From Thermomonas hydrothermalis (GTDB taxonomy: Bacteria; Pseudomonadota; Gammaproteobacteria; Xanthomonadales; Xanthomonadaceae): a stretch of 64,000 nt of DNA. The DNA is taken from the NCBI RefSeq assembly GCF_900129205.1, contig NZ_FQUK01000007.1, positions 12,185 through 76,184 of the forward strand, in the 5' to 3' direction. Shown here in pieces: positions 16,203 through 25,691 of this stretch. Each line of letters begins with the position of its first letter. Position 1 is the stretch's first letter. The notes under the pieces are model-generated. The model did not search any database and was not told the DNA's origin. It saw only the letters and a list, made by a program, of their open reading frames with translations. Position numbers and translations under genes: made by a program.

Positions 16203-16829
16203 ATGACGGAGGATCGGGTGTCGCAAGCGCTGGATCAGGATCTGGTGGCCCGCGTGCAACGTGGCGATCTGGCTGCGTTCGATCTGCTGGTGCGCAAATA
16301 CCAGCATCGGGTGGCGGCGGTGATTTCCCGCTACATCCATGACTGGTCGGACGTCCAGGATGTGGCACAGGAGACGTTCATCCGCGCTTTCCGCGCCATC
16401 GGCGGGTTTCGCGGGGATGCACAGTTTTCCACCTGGTTGCACCGGATCGCGGTCAACACCGCGCTCAATCATCTGGCGGCACATGGCCGGCGCCCGCCGA
16501 GCGAGGACATCGACCTCGACGAGGCGGCACAGTTCGACTCCGGTCTGCGCCTGCGCGATCACGACACGCCGGAGCGGGAGCTGATGCGCCAGCAGCTGGA
16601 ACAAACCGTGATTGCCGCGGTCGAAGCCTTGCCGCCGGAGCTGCGCGAGGCGATCACGCTGCGCGAAATCGAAGGCTTGAGCTACGAGGAGATCGCCGAG
16701 CGCATGGGGTGTCCGATCGGGACGGTGCGCTCGCGCATCTTCCGCGCCCGCGAGGCCATCGACGCCCGCCTGCGCCCGCTGCTCGATCAGGCGCAGCCCG
16801 CCACTAAACGTTCGAAAGCGTCGTCTTGA
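16203..16829 (+). CDS. rpoE: RNA polymerase sigma-E factor (RpoE/AlgU type)
   Basis: A 208-residue ECF sigma factor of the envelope-stress group. Region 2 (about 14-85) contains ALVARVQRGD-like DLVARVQRGDLAAFDLL, RKYQHRVAAVISRY and DVAQETFIRAFRAI. Region 4 (about 135-195) contains LPPELREAITLREIEGLSYEEIAERM and GTVRSRIFRAREAI. The start is ATG 16203, which gives the usual MTED-like N-terminus. The anti-sigma gene follows at once and the periplasmic protease gene comes third. A sigma-E-type promoter precedes the gene. Confidence 0.95.
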   Translation: MTEDRVSQALDQDLVARVQRGDLAAFDLLVRKYQHRVAAVISRYIHDWSDVQDVAQETFIRAFRAIGGFRGDAQFSTWLHRIAVNTALNHLAAHGRRPPSEDIDLDEAAQFDSGLRLRDHDTPERELMRQQLEQTVIAAVEALPPELREAITLREIEGLSYEEIAERMGCPIGTVRSRIFRAREAIDARLRPLLDQAQPATKRSKASS

Positions 16830-16840
16830 CGTACCCGGAT

Positions 16841-17746
16841 ATGCCCATGGACACCAACGCCGATACCGACCGTCACTGCATTGGCCTGACCCAGCTGTCC
16901 AGCCGGGAGCAGTTGTCCGCGCTGATGGATGGCATGCTGCCGGAGGATCAGACCCGCTTCCTGCTGCGCCGTCTGCGTCACGACACGGCGCTGGCGGCTT
17001 GCTGGGAGCGCTGGCGGATTGCCAGCGACATCATGCGCGGCATGACCCCGGAGCGACACCTGCCGGCCGATTTCGCCTTGCGGGTGGCGGCTGCCTTGCA
17101 GGCACCGACGCAGCCGTCGGTGCGACCGGCCGCCAGCACCCGCAATCGCTGGCTCTGGGCGGGCGGCGGCGCCCTGGCCGCGGCATTGGCGCTGCTGGCG
17201 GTGCTGCCGCTGGCGCCACGCATGACCACGCCGCCGGCGCAGACGGCTCGCGCCTCAGCGGCACCGAGCGCGCAGGTTGCGTCCGTGCCCAGGCCCGCGC
17301 CTTCCGCGCCCGCCACAGTCGTCGCGCCACAGGTCGCCAGCGTGGCGGCCTCGACGGCGCCGGTGCAGGTGGCGGCTGTGGCTCGGCCGGCTACTCGTGC
17401 CGGTTCGCAGCTGCGACGGTCTGACTCCGCGCCAGTGGTCCCCGCGACGGCGAGCGCCCCCACCGAGGACGCTGGCCTTGCCTTGGCGCAGCCGGTGTCT
17501 GTGCCGGACACCATCGTCAGCCGGCCCTGGCCGCGCCGGATCCTGCCGCAGTATGGCGGTGAGGATGGGGTGACGGTCGGGTTTGGCCTGCCGGCTCAGC
17601 CGGCGCGCCTGGAGGTCGGTCGGCCGGATGGGTTCCCGGTGCTGTCTGCGCCTTTTGACTCGCGGCCATTGCAGTGGCTGCGGCCAGGTTCGCTGCCGGA
17701 GCGGCGGGTGCAGGACGGTGAAGACGCCGCGTCCACCCGGCCCTGA
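16841..17746 (+). CDS. rseA: RseA-like anti-sigma-E factor
   Basis: A 301-residue single-pass inner-membrane protein. The N-terminal cytoplasmic domain (about 15-90) is RseA/MucA-like, with SREQLSALMDGMLPEDQ, LLRRLRHDTALAACWERWRIASDIMRG and HLPADFALRVAAAL. One transmembrane helix spans about 104-126. The periplasmic part is long, Ala/Pro/Val-rich and poorly conserved. The start is uncertain: ATG 16841, ATG 16847, or a TTG at 16826 overlapping the rpoE stop. It should hold RpoE at the membrane until regulated proteolysis frees it. Confidence 0.88.
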   Translation: MPMDTNADTDRHCIGLTQLSSREQLSALMDGMLPEDQTRFLLRRLRHDTALAACWERWRIASDIMRGMTPERHLPADFALRVAAALQAPTQPSVRPAASTRNRWLWAGGGALAAALALLAVLPLAPRMTTPPAQTARASAAPSAQVASVPRPAPSAPATVVAPQVASVAASTAPVQVAAVARPATRAGSQLRRSDSAPVVPATASAPTEDAGLALAQPVSVPDTIVSRPWPRRILPQYGGEDGVTVGFGLPAQPARLEVGRPDGFPVLSAPFDSRPLQWLRPGSLPERRVQDGEDAASTRP

Positions 17747-17820
17747 GCCGCATCGAGCTGACGTGTGTTCGGCACACCCTTAAGGGCCGACATTTGTAGG
17801 CCTGGCCACCCTCGTCGGTG

Positions 17821-17845
17821 GAACTTTTCAAGTGCAGGCGTCTGA
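17821..17845 (+). promoter_or_regulatory. Possible sigma-E-type promoter of the protease gene
   Basis: GGAACTTTT occurs here exactly as before rpoE, with TCTGA at 17841-17845. The gap between GAACTT and TCTGA is only 14 bases instead of the usual 16-17, so the assignment is doubtful. A 10-bp palindrome CCCTTAAGGG lies upstream at 17777-17786. Confidence 0.35.
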
Positions 17846-17899
17846 TCGGCCTGCAGGTGTTTTTTCGCTTCGTTCGTTCATCTCCGAAGGAGTGTTCCC

Positions 17900-19459
17900 A
17901 TGTCTGCACAACGCATCAAATCGCTGCGTCCCATCCTGCTGGTCACCGCTCTGGCGGTGGCTGGTGTGGGCGCCTGCAGCGGCCAGACCCCGGCCAGTGC
18001 CAAGGTGCCGGCGGTCGCGGCGCCCGCAGCTCCGGCAGCCCCGGCCCCCGATCTGGTCGGCAACCTGCCGGACTTCACCCGCCTAGTGGAGCAGGTGGGG
18101 CCGGCCGTGGTCAGCGTGCAGGCCGAGATCGGCAGCCGGGCGATTGCGCGGCGTTCGGCACGCCCGCTGTCGCCGGGGGATGAAGGCGACGACGAAGACC
18201 AGATCCCCGAGTTCTTCCGTCGCTTTTTCGGCCCTGACCTGCTGCCGGGCATGCCCGGGATTCCCGGCGGGCCGCAGCCGCGGCCGCGTGGGGTTTCGCT
18301 GGGCACCGGCTTCATCATTTCTGCCGATGGCTATGTGCTGACCAACCATCACGTGATCGATGGGGCTGACACCGTGCACGTCAAGCTGGCTGACCGGCGC
18401 GAGTTCACCGCCAAGGTGGTGGGCAGCGATCCGCAGTCGGACGTGGCGCTGCTCAAGATCGACGCACGTGACCTGCCGGTGGTGCGCATCGGTGATTCGC
18501 GCAGCCTCAAGCCGGGGCAGTGGGTGGTGGCGATCGGCTCGCCGTTCGGGCTGGATCATTCGGTGACCGCCGGTATCGTCAGCGCGGTCGGGCGCGCCAA
18601 TCCGGATGCCGACCAGCGCTATGTGCCGTTCATCCAGACCGACGTGGCCATCAACCGGGGCAACTCCGGCGGGCCGCTGCTGGACACCCGCGGCCAGGTG
18701 GTCGGTATCAACTCGCAGATCTTCAGTAACTCCGGCGGCTACATGGGCGTCAGTTTCGCCATTCCGATTGATGTGGCGATGAACGCCGTCCAGCAGCTCA
18801 AGGCGACCGGCAGAGTAGTGCGCGGCCAGCTCGGCGTGCAGGTGCAGGGGCTGGATCGCGATACCGCAAGGGCGCTGGGGTTACAGGACGTCAGCGGCGC
18901 ATTGGTGGCCAGCGTCGAGCCGGGCAGCCCGGCCGAACGCGCCGGTCTGCTGCGTCAGGACGTGATCCGCAGCGTCAATGGCCGCCCGATCTATGAATCC
19001 AGCGATCTGCCGCCGGTGATCGGGTCGATGGCGCCGGGATCGCGGGTCACCCTGGAGGTGATCCGCGACGGCAAGCCCCGCACCCTGGTGGCGACCCTGG
19101 GGGCGCTGGACGACGCCACTGCCTCTGCAGGTCGGGACACGGGAACCGGCAAGGCGCCGGCAGCAACGGACGGCAATGCCTTTGGCATCGTCGGACAGGA
19201 CCTCAGCGAAGAGCAGCGGCGTCGGCTTGGCCTGCAGCCCAAGGAAGGCGTGTTGATTGCCCGGGTGACCGGTCAGGCTGCGCGGGACGCTGGCCTGCAG
19301 CCGGGTGACGTGGTGCTGGCGGTGGGTCGCAACGACGTCGGTAGTGTGGATGCGCTCAATGCCCAGTTGCGCGCCGCTGGCACCGACAAGCCGGTGATGC
19401 TCTTGATCCGTCGCGGTGGCGGCACCCGCTACGTGGCGGTCAATCCCAAGCCCGAATGA
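17900..19459 (+). CDS. mucD: DegP/MucD-like periplasmic serine endoprotease
   Basis: A 519-residue trypsin-fold protease of the Do family. The N-terminal hydrophobic segment ends in VAGVGACSGQ, an imperfect lipobox, so the protein may be a lipoprotein or simply secreted. An Ala/Pro linker follows. The catalytic triad is His151 (TNHHVID), Asp181 (SDVALLKID) and Ser256 (NRGNSGGPL). Two PDZ domains follow (about 300-400 and 425-515, the second with GLQPGDVVLAVG). A Shine-Dalgarno GAAGGAG lies 7 bases before the ATG. It follows rpoE and the anti-sigma gene, the order known for mucD-type operons. Confidence 0.93.
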   Translation: MSAQRIKSLRPILLVTALAVAGVGACSGQTPASAKVPAVAAPAAPAAPAPDLVGNLPDFTRLVEQVGPAVVSVQAEIGSRAIARRSARPLSPGDEGDDEDQIPEFFRRFFGPDLLPGMPGIPGGPQPRPRGVSLGTGFIISADGYVLTNHHVIDGADTVHVKLADRREFTAKVVGSDPQSDVALLKIDARDLPVVRIGDSRSLKPGQWVVAIGSPFGLDHSVTAGIVSAVGRANPDADQRYVPFIQTDVAINRGNSGGPLLDTRGQVVGINSQIFSNSGGYMGVSFAIPIDVAMNAVQQLKATGRVVRGQLGVQVQGLDRDTARALGLQDVSGALVASVEPGSPAERAGLLRQDVIRSVNGRPIYESSDLPPVIGSMAPGSRVTLEVIRDGKPRTLVATLGALDDATASAGRDTGTGKAPAATDGNAFGIVGQDLSEEQRRRLGLQPKEGVLIARVTGQAARDAGLQPGDVVLAVGRNDVGSVDALNAQLRAAGTDKPVMLLIRRGGGTRYVAVNPKPE

Positions 19460-19480
19460 GTCGGGCCGGGTGACCCGGCA

Positions 19481-19505
19481 GCCCGCCCCGGCGAAGGGGG
19501 CGGGC
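19481..19505 (+). terminator. Hairpin after the protease gene
   Basis: A 9-bp perfect GC stem (19481-19489 with 19497-19505) with a 7-base loop lies 21 bases after the stop codon. No U tract follows. A GATAAT box at 19516-19521 just beyond may be the -10 of lepA. Confidence 0.55.
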
Positions 19506-19581
19506 GGTGCTGTGCGATAATGCCGCGCTTGTTTCATGGACGGCCGCAGCCCGCGGCCGTCATCGTCAGTATCGAGTGTCC

Positions 19582-21390
19582 ATGCAGCCCGACGCGATGC
19601 GGTTCATCCGCAACTTTTCCATCATCGCCCATGTTGATCACGGCAAATCCACCCTGGCCGACCGGATCATCCAGCTGTGCGGTGGTCTGAGTGAGCGCGA
19701 GATGGAAGCGCAGGTGCTCGACAACAATCCGATCGAGCGCGAGCGCGGCATCACCATCAAGGCGCAGTCGGTGTCGCTGCCGTACACCGCGCGCGATGGT
19801 CACACCTATCAGCTCAACTTCATCGATACACCCGGTCACGTCGATTTCAGCTATGAGGTCAGCCGTTCGCTGGCGGCCTGCGAGGGCGCGCTGCTGGTGG
19901 TGGACGCCGCCCAGGGCGTGGAGGCGCAGTCGGTGGCCAACTGCTACACCGCGGTGGAGCAGGGGCTGGAAGTGGTGCCGGTGCTGAACAAGATTGACTT
20001 GCCCACCGCCGATATCGACAAGGTCAAGGCGGAAATCGAGGCGGTGATTGGTCTGGATGCCTCCGAGGCGGTAGCGATCAGTGCCAAGACCGGGCTCAAC
20101 GTGGAAGAGGTGCTGGAGGCGATCGTCAAGCGCATCCCGCCGCCGAAGCCGCGTGATACCGACAAGCTGCAGGCGCTGATCATCGATTCCTGGTTCGACA
20201 ACTACCTCGGGGTGGTGTCGCTGGTGCGGGTGATGCAGGGCGAGATCCGCCCCGGCGACAAGTTGCTGGTGATGTCCACCGGGCGCACCCACCAGGTCGA
20301 TCAGGTCGGTGTCTTTACGCCCAAGCGCAAGCTGCTCGACCGGCTTGGTGCCGGCGAGGTGGGTTGGGTCACCGCCAGCATCAAGGACGTCCACGGCGCC
20401 CCGGTGGGTGACACCTTCACCTTGGCCAACGATCCGGCGCCGGCCCCGTTGCCGGGCTTCCAGGAAATGCAGCCGCGGGTGTTTGCCGGCCTGTTCCCGG
20501 TCGATGCCGAAGACTACCCGGCCCTGCGCGAGGCGCTGGAGAAGTTGCGCCTGAACGATGCCGCGCTGCGCTTCGAGCCGGAAAGCTCGGAGGCGATGGG
20601 GTTCGGGTTCCGCTGCGGCTTCCTCGGCATGCTGCACATGGAAATCGTGCAGGAGCGGCTGGAGCGCGAATACGACCTCAATCTGATCACCACTGCGCCG
20701 ACCGTGGTGTACGAAGTGGTCAAGACCGACGGCACGGTGATTCCGATCGACAACCCGGCCAAGCTGCCACCGGTCAATCACATCGAGGAGATCCGCGAGC
20801 CGATCATCCGCGCCAACATCCTCACGCCACCCGACTACATCGGCAACATCATCAAGCTGTGCGAAGAAAAACGCGGTGTGCAGTTGGGCATCACCTATAT
20901 GGCCAGCCAGGTGCAGATCAGCTATGAGCTGCCGATGGCTGAGGTGGTGCTGGATTTCTTCGACAAGCTCAAGTCGGTGAGCCGCGGCTATGCCTCGCTG
21001 GACTACCACTTCCTGCGCTTCCAGCCGGGGCCGTTCGTGCGGGTGGATACGCTGATCAACGGCGATCGGGTGGATGCGCTGTCCATCATCGTCCATCGCA
21101 GCCAGGCCGACCGCCGCGGCCGCGAGCTGTGCGAGAAGATGAAAGATCTGATCCCGCGGCAGATGTTCGACGTGGCCATCCAGGCCGCGATCGGCAGCCA
21201 GATCATCGCCCGGACCACGGTCAAGGCGCTGCGCAAGAACGTGCTGGCCAAGTGCTATGGCGGTGACGTCACCCGCAAGAAGAAGCTGCTGGAGAAACAG
21301 AAGGAAGGCAAGAAGCGGATGAAGCAGGTCGGGCGGGTGGAGATCCCGCAGGAAGCCTTCCTCGCCGTGTTGCAGGTGGACAACAAGTGA
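19582..21390 (+). CDS. lepA: Elongation factor 4 (LepA)
   Basis: A 602-residue ribosome-associated translational GTPase that can back-translocate stalled ribosomes. It has the G-domain motifs AHVDHGKST, the switch [19 protein letters not shown] and NKIDLPTAD. The EF4-specific C-terminal domain ends with [16 protein letters not shown] and QEAFLAVLQ. Two starts are possible, ATG 19582 and ATG 19597; the second gives a length nearer E. coli (599). It is the first gene of the cluster with lepB and rnc. Confidence 0.97.
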   Translation: MQPDAMRFIRNFSIIAHVDHGKSTLADRIIQLCGGLSEREMEAQVLDNNPIERERGITIKAQSVSLPYTARDGHTYQLNFIDTPGHVDFSYEVSRSLAACEGALLVVDAAQGVEAQSVANCYTAVEQGLEVVPVLNKIDLPTADIDKVKAEIEAVIGLDASEAVAISAKTGLNVEEVLEAIVKRIPPPKPRDTDKLQALIIDSWFDNYLGVVSLVRVMQGEIRPGDKLLVMSTGRTHQVDQVGVFTPKRKLLDRLGAGEVGWVTASIKDVHGAPVGDTFTLANDPAPAPLPGFQEMQPRVFAGLFPVDAEDYPALREALEKLRLNDAALRFEPESSEAMGFGFRCGFLGMLHMEIVQERLEREYDLNLITTAPTVVYEVVKTDGTVIPIDNPAKLPPVNHIEEIREPIIRANILTPPDYIGNIIKLCEEKRGVQLGITYMASQVQISYELPMAEVVLDFFDKLKSVSRGYASLDYHFLRFQPGPFVRVDTLINGDRVDALSIIVHRSQADRRGRELCEKMKDLIPRQMFDVAIQAAIGSQIIARTTVKALRKNVLAKCYGGDVTRKKKLLEKQKEGKKRMKQVGRVEIPQEAFLAVLQVDNK

Positions 21391-21489
21391 TGCGTTCGGT
21401 GTTTTTCGTGCCTAAGCAGGCCGACGGCGCGCTGCCGTCGCTTGCCTGCCGCCGGCATGGGTGGCGCCGATGACAAAGGAGAGCAGCGC

Positions 21490-22278
21490 ATGATGGTGTG
21501 GTTCGAAACGATCCTGGTGAGCCTGACCCTGCTCAGCGGTCTGATCTGGCTGATCGACCGGCAGGTGTTTGCCAAGCGCCGGGCGGCCATCGCCGCCGCC
21601 GGTGGCGACGCCAGGGAGCCGGTGCTGGTCGATTACGCCCGCTCGTTTTTCCCGATCCTGGCGCTGGTACTGGGCTTGCGCAGCTTCGTGGCCGAACCGT
21701 TCCGGATTCCGTCCAGCTCGATGATGCCCACCCTGTTGATCGGCGATTTCATTCTGGTCAACAAGTTTGCCTACGGGCTGCGGCTGCCGATCACCAACCG
21801 GAAATTCCTGGACATCGGCGAGCCACAGCGCGGTGACGTGGTGGTATTCCGGCCGCCGATGCGGCCCAACGAAGACTGGATCAAGCGGGTGATCGGCCTG
21901 CCCGGCGACACCATCGGCTATCACGATCACAAGGTGAGCATCAACGGCACCGTGTTGCCGTATCACGTGGACGGCATTTATACCGGCGTCGGCCAGGGCG
22001 CCGGTGAGACCGGCGACATGCTGCTCACCGAGGCCCTGCCGGGGCGTCCGCATCAGGTCTTGGAGCGCGAGTTCAGCCTCGCCGAGGGCGAGTGGACCGT
22101 CCCCGCCGGGCATTACTTCGTCATGGGCGACAACCGCGGCAACAGCGAGGACAGCCGGTTCTGGGGGTTTCTGCCGGAGGCCAACCTGCGCGGCAAGGCG
22201 TTCATGATCTGGATGAACTTCGATGCCAGTGCGCCGCGCTGGGTGGATTTTTCCCGCATTGGCGATCGCATTCCCTGA
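21490..22278 (+). CDS. lepB: Signal peptidase I
   Basis: A 262-residue inner-membrane protease that removes signal peptides from exported preproteins. There are two N-terminal membrane helices (about 3-20 and 50-70). The catalytic Ser77 lies in PSSSMMPTL and the general-base Lys132 in DWIKRVIGLPGD. The box E-like GDNRGNSEDSRFWG is near the C-terminus. A Shine-Dalgarno AAAGGAG precedes the ATG; a second ATG follows in frame. It lies downstream of lepA, the classical arrangement. Confidence 0.97.
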   Translation: MMVWFETILVSLTLLSGLIWLIDRQVFAKRRAAIAAAGGDAREPVLVDYARSFFPILALVLGLRSFVAEPFRIPSSSMMPTLLIGDFILVNKFAYGLRLPITNRKFLDIGEPQRGDVVVFRPPMRPNEDWIKRVIGLPGDTIGYHDHKVSINGTVLPYHVDGIYTGVGQGAGETGDMLLTEALPGRPHQVLEREFSLAEGEWTVPAGHYFVMGDNRGNSEDSRFWGFLPEANLRGKAFMIWMNFDASAPRWVDFSRIGDRIP

Positions 22279-22280
22279 CT

Positions 22281-22319
22281 GCACAGTACCGGCCGGTTAC
22301 GCCACATGGCCGGTTGTGC
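22281..22319 (+). terminator. Hairpin after lepB
   Basis: GCACA-GT-ACCGGCC pairs with GGCCGGT-TGTGC (22281-22294 with 22308-22319). This gives a 12-bp stem with a 2-base bulge and a 13-base loop, 3 bases after the lepB stop codon. It may reduce read-through into the DUF4845 gene. Confidence 0.5.
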
Positions 22320-22421
22320 GGCAGGCGGCAAGCCATGCAACACTAGGCAGGGCTGCAATGCCCCGTCCCGGCCCGCCGGGCGGTTTTCATCACCCAGTCT
22401 GATTTTTGAGGGGAACAGCAC

Positions 22422-22805
22422 ATGAAGCGGATGCAGCGCGGCATGACCATGTTGGGGTTTCTGATCACCCTGTGCGTGGTGATCTTCTTTGCCTATGTCG
22501 GTATGAAGATCGTGCCGATGTACATCGAGTTCTATTCGGTGAAACAGGCGTTGAAAGGGCTTGCGGAGGACTCCAGTCTGGCCGGTGCTTCCAAGGACGA
22601 GATCCGCAAGTTCTACCAGCGGCGTCTGGAGATGAACTATGCAGACCACGTCAAGGAGATGGACGCGCTCAAGTTCGACTCTGGCGAGGGCGGCCTGAAG
22701 CTGGTGGTGGATTACGAGCGCCGTGAGCCGCTGCTGGCCAACCTGGACGTGGTCGGCAAGTTCCATGCCGAGCAGGTGATGCCACGTGGTGCCAGCGTTG
22801 AGTGA
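22422..22805 (+). CDS. DUF4845 small membrane protein
   Basis: A 127-residue protein with one N-terminal membrane helix (about 7-28: [20 protein letters not shown]). A periplasmic domain follows with [19 protein letters not shown]. The N-terminus ([14 protein letters not shown]) resembles type IV pilin-like leader regions. The family is consistently found between lepB and rnc in this lineage, but its role is unknown. The Shine-Dalgarno GAGGGGA is good. The end overlaps the rnc start region. Confidence 0.85.
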   Translation: MKRMQRGMTMLGFLITLCVVIFFAYVGMKIVPMYIEFYSVKQALKGLAEDSSLAGASKDEIRKFYQRRLEMNYADHVKEMDALKFDSGEGGLKLVVDYERREPLLANLDVVGKFHAEQVMPRGASVE

Positions 22806-23472
22806 GTACCGCCGGTTGCAGGTCGGGCATGCGTTTACCAACCCGGCCTTGCTGACGCAGGCGTTGACCCATCGCAGCGCCGGCAGCCCGCACAACGAGC
22901 GGCTGGAATTTCTGGGCGATGCCCTGGTCAACCTGATCGCGGCCGAGGCGCTGTACCAGCACTGGCCGCAGGCCGACGAGGGCGCACTGACCCGCGCCCG
23001 GGCCGAACTGGTGCGTGAGTCGGCGCTGGCGGCAATCGCCCGCACCCTCGATCTGGGCGCGCACCTGGTGCTGGGCCCGGGCGAGATGAAAACCGGCGGC
23101 CATCGTCGCGATTCGATCCTGGCCGATGCGCTGGAAGCCGTGGTGGCCGCGATCTATCTCGACGCCGGATTCGATGCCTGCAAGGCCGCCGTTCTACCCT
23201 GGTTTGCGCCGCTGATCGCCGCCCTGCCGCCGCCCGGAAAGGTCGGCAAGGATGCCAAGACCCGTTTGCAGGAATGGCTGCAGGCACGCCAGCATCCATT
23301 GCCGGTCTATACCCTGCTGCAGGAGTCCGGTGAGGATCACGCCCGCCTGTTCCGGGTTCGCTGCACCCTGACCGCCCCCGCCCTGCAGACCGAAGGCGAG
23401 GGCACCTCGCGCCGGGCCGCCGAGCAGCAGGCGGCGCAGGCCGCCCTGGATCGGATCGCACCCCATGCATGA
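22786..23472 (+). CDS. rnc: Ribonuclease III
   Basis: Double-strand-specific endoribonuclease for rRNA and mRNA processing, about 224-228 residues. The nuclease domain has the signature [14 protein letters not shown] and the second metal-binding acidic region [16 protein letters not shown]. The C-terminal dsRNA-binding domain includes [14 protein letters not shown] and the basic [16 protein letters not shown]. The start is not ATG: GTG 22786, GTG 22789 or TTG 22798 fit, all inside the end of the DUF4845 gene. The 3' end overlaps era by 8 bases, so all three genes are probably coupled. Confidence 0.95.
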   Translation: MVPALSEYRRLQVGHAFTNPALLTQALTHRSAGSPHNERLEFLGDALVNLIAAEALYQHWPQADEGALTRARAELVRESALAAIARTLDLGAHLVLGPGEMKTGGHRRDSILADALEAVVAAIYLDAGFDACKAAVLPWFAPLIAALPPPGKVGKDAKTRLQEWLQARQHPLPVYTLLQESGEDHARLFRVRCTLTAPALQTEGEGTSRRAAEQQAAQAALDRIAPHA

Positions 23473-24394
23473 CACGTTCACCCCCCGGCATAGCGGCGCG
23501 GTTGCGGTGATCGGCCGCCCGAACGTCGGCAAATCCACCCTGGTCAATGCCCTGGTCGGGGCCAAGATCAGCATCACCTCGAATCGTCCGCAGACCACCC
23601 GGCACCGGGTGCTGGGGATTGCCACCTTCCCCGGCGGGCAGTTGCAGTTGGTGGATACCCCAGGCATCCATCGCGAACAGGGCCGGCGTTCGGCCAAGGC
23701 GATGAACCGGATGATGAATCGTGCGGCCCGCAATGCCCTCGATGGCGTGGACGCGGCGATGCTGGTGATTGCCGCCGGCCGCTGGGACGACGAGGATGGC
23801 CTGGCGTTCGAGGCCCTGCGCAAGGCGGGTGTGCCGGTGGTGCTGGTGATCAACCAGGTGGATCGGCTCAAGGACAAGAGCACGCTGCTGCCGTTCATTG
23901 CCGAGGTGACCGCTGGGCGTGACTTTGCTGCGGTGCATCCGGTGTCGGCGCTCAAGCGCAGCGGGCTGGACGCACTGGTGCAGACCCTGCTGGCGTTGGT
24001 GCCGGAAGGTGAGCCGGTCTATGGCGAAGATGAGATCACCGATAAGAGCCAGCGGTTTCTTGCAGGCGAACTGGTGCGCGAGCAGCTGATGCGGCAGCTC
24101 GGCGCTGAGCTGCCCTATGCCACTACCGTCGAAGTGGAACGGTTCGAGGAAGAGCCCTCGCCGCAGGCGGGGGTCATGTACCGCATCGATGCAGTGATCT
24201 GGGTCGAGCGCGAGGGCCAGAAAGCCATCGTGATCGGCAAGGGCGGTGAGCGCCTGCGCGAGATCGGTGCACGTGCGCGAGTGCAGATGGAGCGGTTGTT
24301 CGGCGCTAAGGTGTTTCTGCAGACCTGGGTGCGGGTGCGCGAAGGCTGGAGTGACGACGAGGCGGCCCTGCGCGAGCTCGGCTACCAGGAGTGA
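23465..24394 (+). CDS. era: GTPase Era
   Basis: A 309-residue 16S rRNA-binding GTPase for 30S maturation. Motifs are [28 protein letters not shown] and the C-terminal KH domain with the [11 protein letters not shown] loop. Length and order after rnc are typical. The ATG lies within the last codons of rnc. Confidence 0.98.
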   Translation: MHDTFTPRHSGAVAVIGRPNVGKSTLVNALVGAKISITSNRPQTTRHRVLGIATFPGGQLQLVDTPGIHREQGRRSAKAMNRMMNRAARNALDGVDAAMLVIAAGRWDDEDGLAFEALRKAGVPVVLVINQVDRLKDKSTLLPFIAEVTAGRDFAAVHPVSALKRSGLDALVQTLLALVPEGEPVYGEDEITDKSQRFLAGELVREQLMRQLGAELPYATTVEVERFEEEPSPQAGVMYRIDAVIWVEREGQKAIVIGKGGERLREIGARARVQMERLFGAKVFLQTWVRVREGWSDDEAALRELGYQE

Positions 24395-24421
24395 GCGCCA
24401 GCGTCGGTCCGGCGTAACCCT

Positions 24422-25162
24422 ATGCGTTATACCGCCGAGCCTGCCTTTGTCCTGCATGCCCGCCCGTGGCGGGAAACCAGCTTGCTGGTCGAAGTCCTGA
24501 GCGCTGCGCATGGGCGGCTCGGGCTGGTGGCGCGTGGCGTCACCGGGCCGAAGAAACACGCGCTGCGGGCCGCTTTGCAGCCGCTGCAGTCGATTCGCTT
24601 TGATGCCGTGCAGGCCGGCGAGCTGGCCCGGCTGGTGGCTGCCGAGGCGGTGGATGCGGCTCCGGTCCTGCACGGCGATCCGGCACTGGCGGCGTTCTAC
24701 GCCCACGAGCTGTGCCTGCGTCTGGCGCCGCGCCAGGTGCCGCAGCCGGAACTGCATCTGGCCTATGCCAAGCTGCGCGAACGCTTGCGCGCAGGCGACA
24801 CGCTGGCCTGGAGCCTGCGCCGGTTCGAACGTGACCTGCTGGAATCGCAGGGCCTGGGGTTGCCGCTCGACCATGATGTCGACGGGGCCCCCATCGATCC
24901 GGCGGCACGCTACCGTCTGGATCCGGAAAACGGCCCATGCCGGCTGCGCAGTGCGCGCGGTGGTGAGTGGCGCGAGGCGGCCACCGGGCGCGCCCTGCTG
25001 GCACTGGCGGCCGACGTATTGCCAGCGCCAGACGATCTGGCCAGTCTGCGCCTGCCGCTGCGTGCCGTGCTGCTGCACCACCTGGGCGGGCGTGGCCTGA
25101 AATCCTGGGACATGCTGGGCGAACTGGGCCGACTGCGCGTGCCGCAAGCAACAGGGCGGTAA
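24422..25162 (+). CDS. recO: DNA repair protein RecO
   Basis: A 246-residue recombination mediator that loads RecA on SSB-coated DNA with RecR. There is an N-terminal OB-fold (about 1-80: [32 protein letters not shown]) and a helical C-terminal domain. It is the last gene of the rnc-era-recO run. The pdxJ-acpS genes that often follow are absent here. Confidence 0.95.
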   Translation: MRYTAEPAFVLHARPWRETSLLVEVLSAAHGRLGLVARGVTGPKKHALRAALQPLQSIRFDAVQAGELARLVAAEAVDAAPVLHGDPALAAFYAHELCLRLAPRQVPQPELHLAYAKLRERLRAGDTLAWSLRRFERDLLESQGLGLPLDHDVDGAPIDPAARYRLDPENGPCRLRSARGGEWREAATGRALLALAADVLPAPDDLASLRLPLRAVLLHHLGGRGLKSWDMLGELGRLRVPQATGR

Positions 25163-25229
25163 GCGCCGTGGATCTTCGGATGATCTCCAAACCGGGCGGT
25201 GACCGGGGGTGGTGTGCGCATACGGGCAT

Positions 25230-25259
25230 TTGGTGCGACGCCGCATCGCGGCCTATACT
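25230..25259 (+). promoter_or_regulatory. Possible promoter of panD
   Basis: TTGGTG (25230-25235) and TATACT (25254-25259) are separated by 18 bases. They lie in the 142-base gap between recO and panD, leaving a leader of about 40 bases. Confidence 0.4.
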
Positions 25260-25304
25260 TATCGGCCCGCCTGGCGGCGGGCGTCGTGCCACCGGAGTCC
25301 CCCC

Positions 25305-25685
25305 ATGCAACTGACCCTGCTCAAGGGCAAGATCCACCGTGCCACCGTCACCCATGCCGAGCTGCACTACGAAGGCTCGTGTGCCATCGACGGCCGCCTG
25401 CTGGACATTGCCGGCATCCGCGAATACGAGCGCATCGACATCTACGATGTCACCAGCGGCGAGCGTTATTCCACTTATGCCATCCGCGCCGAGGAGGGAA
25501 GTGGCGTGATTTCGGTCAATGGCGCGGCCGCGCACAAGTCGCAGGTGGGCAACCTGATCATCATCTGCGCCTATGTGCAGTGCGATGAGGCCGAGGCGGC
25601 TGCACACAAGCCGGTGTGCGTGTACGTGGACCGCGACAACCGGCTGACCCACACCAATCACTCGATGCCCAAGCAGGCAGCCTGA
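25305..25685 (+). CDS. panD: Aspartate 1-decarboxylase (pyruvoyl enzyme)
   Basis: Makes beta-alanine from aspartate for pantothenate and CoA. The 126-residue proenzyme self-cleaves at Gly24-Ser25 (YEGSCAID) to form the pyruvoyl group; Lys9, Tyr58 and Asn72-type residues lie in conserved stretches ([25 protein letters not shown]). The start is the ATG giving the family N-terminus. A 6-base gap to pgi suggests one operon; panB and panC are not nearby, unlike many xanthomonads. CoaD, a later CoA enzyme, is at 43.3 kb. Confidence 0.97.
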   Translation: MQLTLLKGKIHRATVTHAELHYEGSCAIDGRLLDIAGIREYERIDIYDVTSGERYSTYAIRAEEGSGVISVNGAAAHKSQVGNLIIICAYVQCDEAEAAAHKPVCVYVDRDNRLTHTNHSMPKQAA

Positions 25686-25691
25686 ACCGGC

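Noticed and set aside
19516-19521. GATAAT as the definite -10 of lepA
   Set aside because: The hexamer is good, but no -35 lies at 16-18 bases and the leader would be about 60 bases, so I mention it only as a possibility with the preceding hairpin.
22928-25246. Very long minus-strand open frame (772 codons) opposite rnc, era and recO
   Set aside because: It lies wholly antisense to three conserved genes, has low-complexity His/Arg/Gln-rich translation and no recognisable domain. It is the usual mirror frame of high-GC coding DNA.
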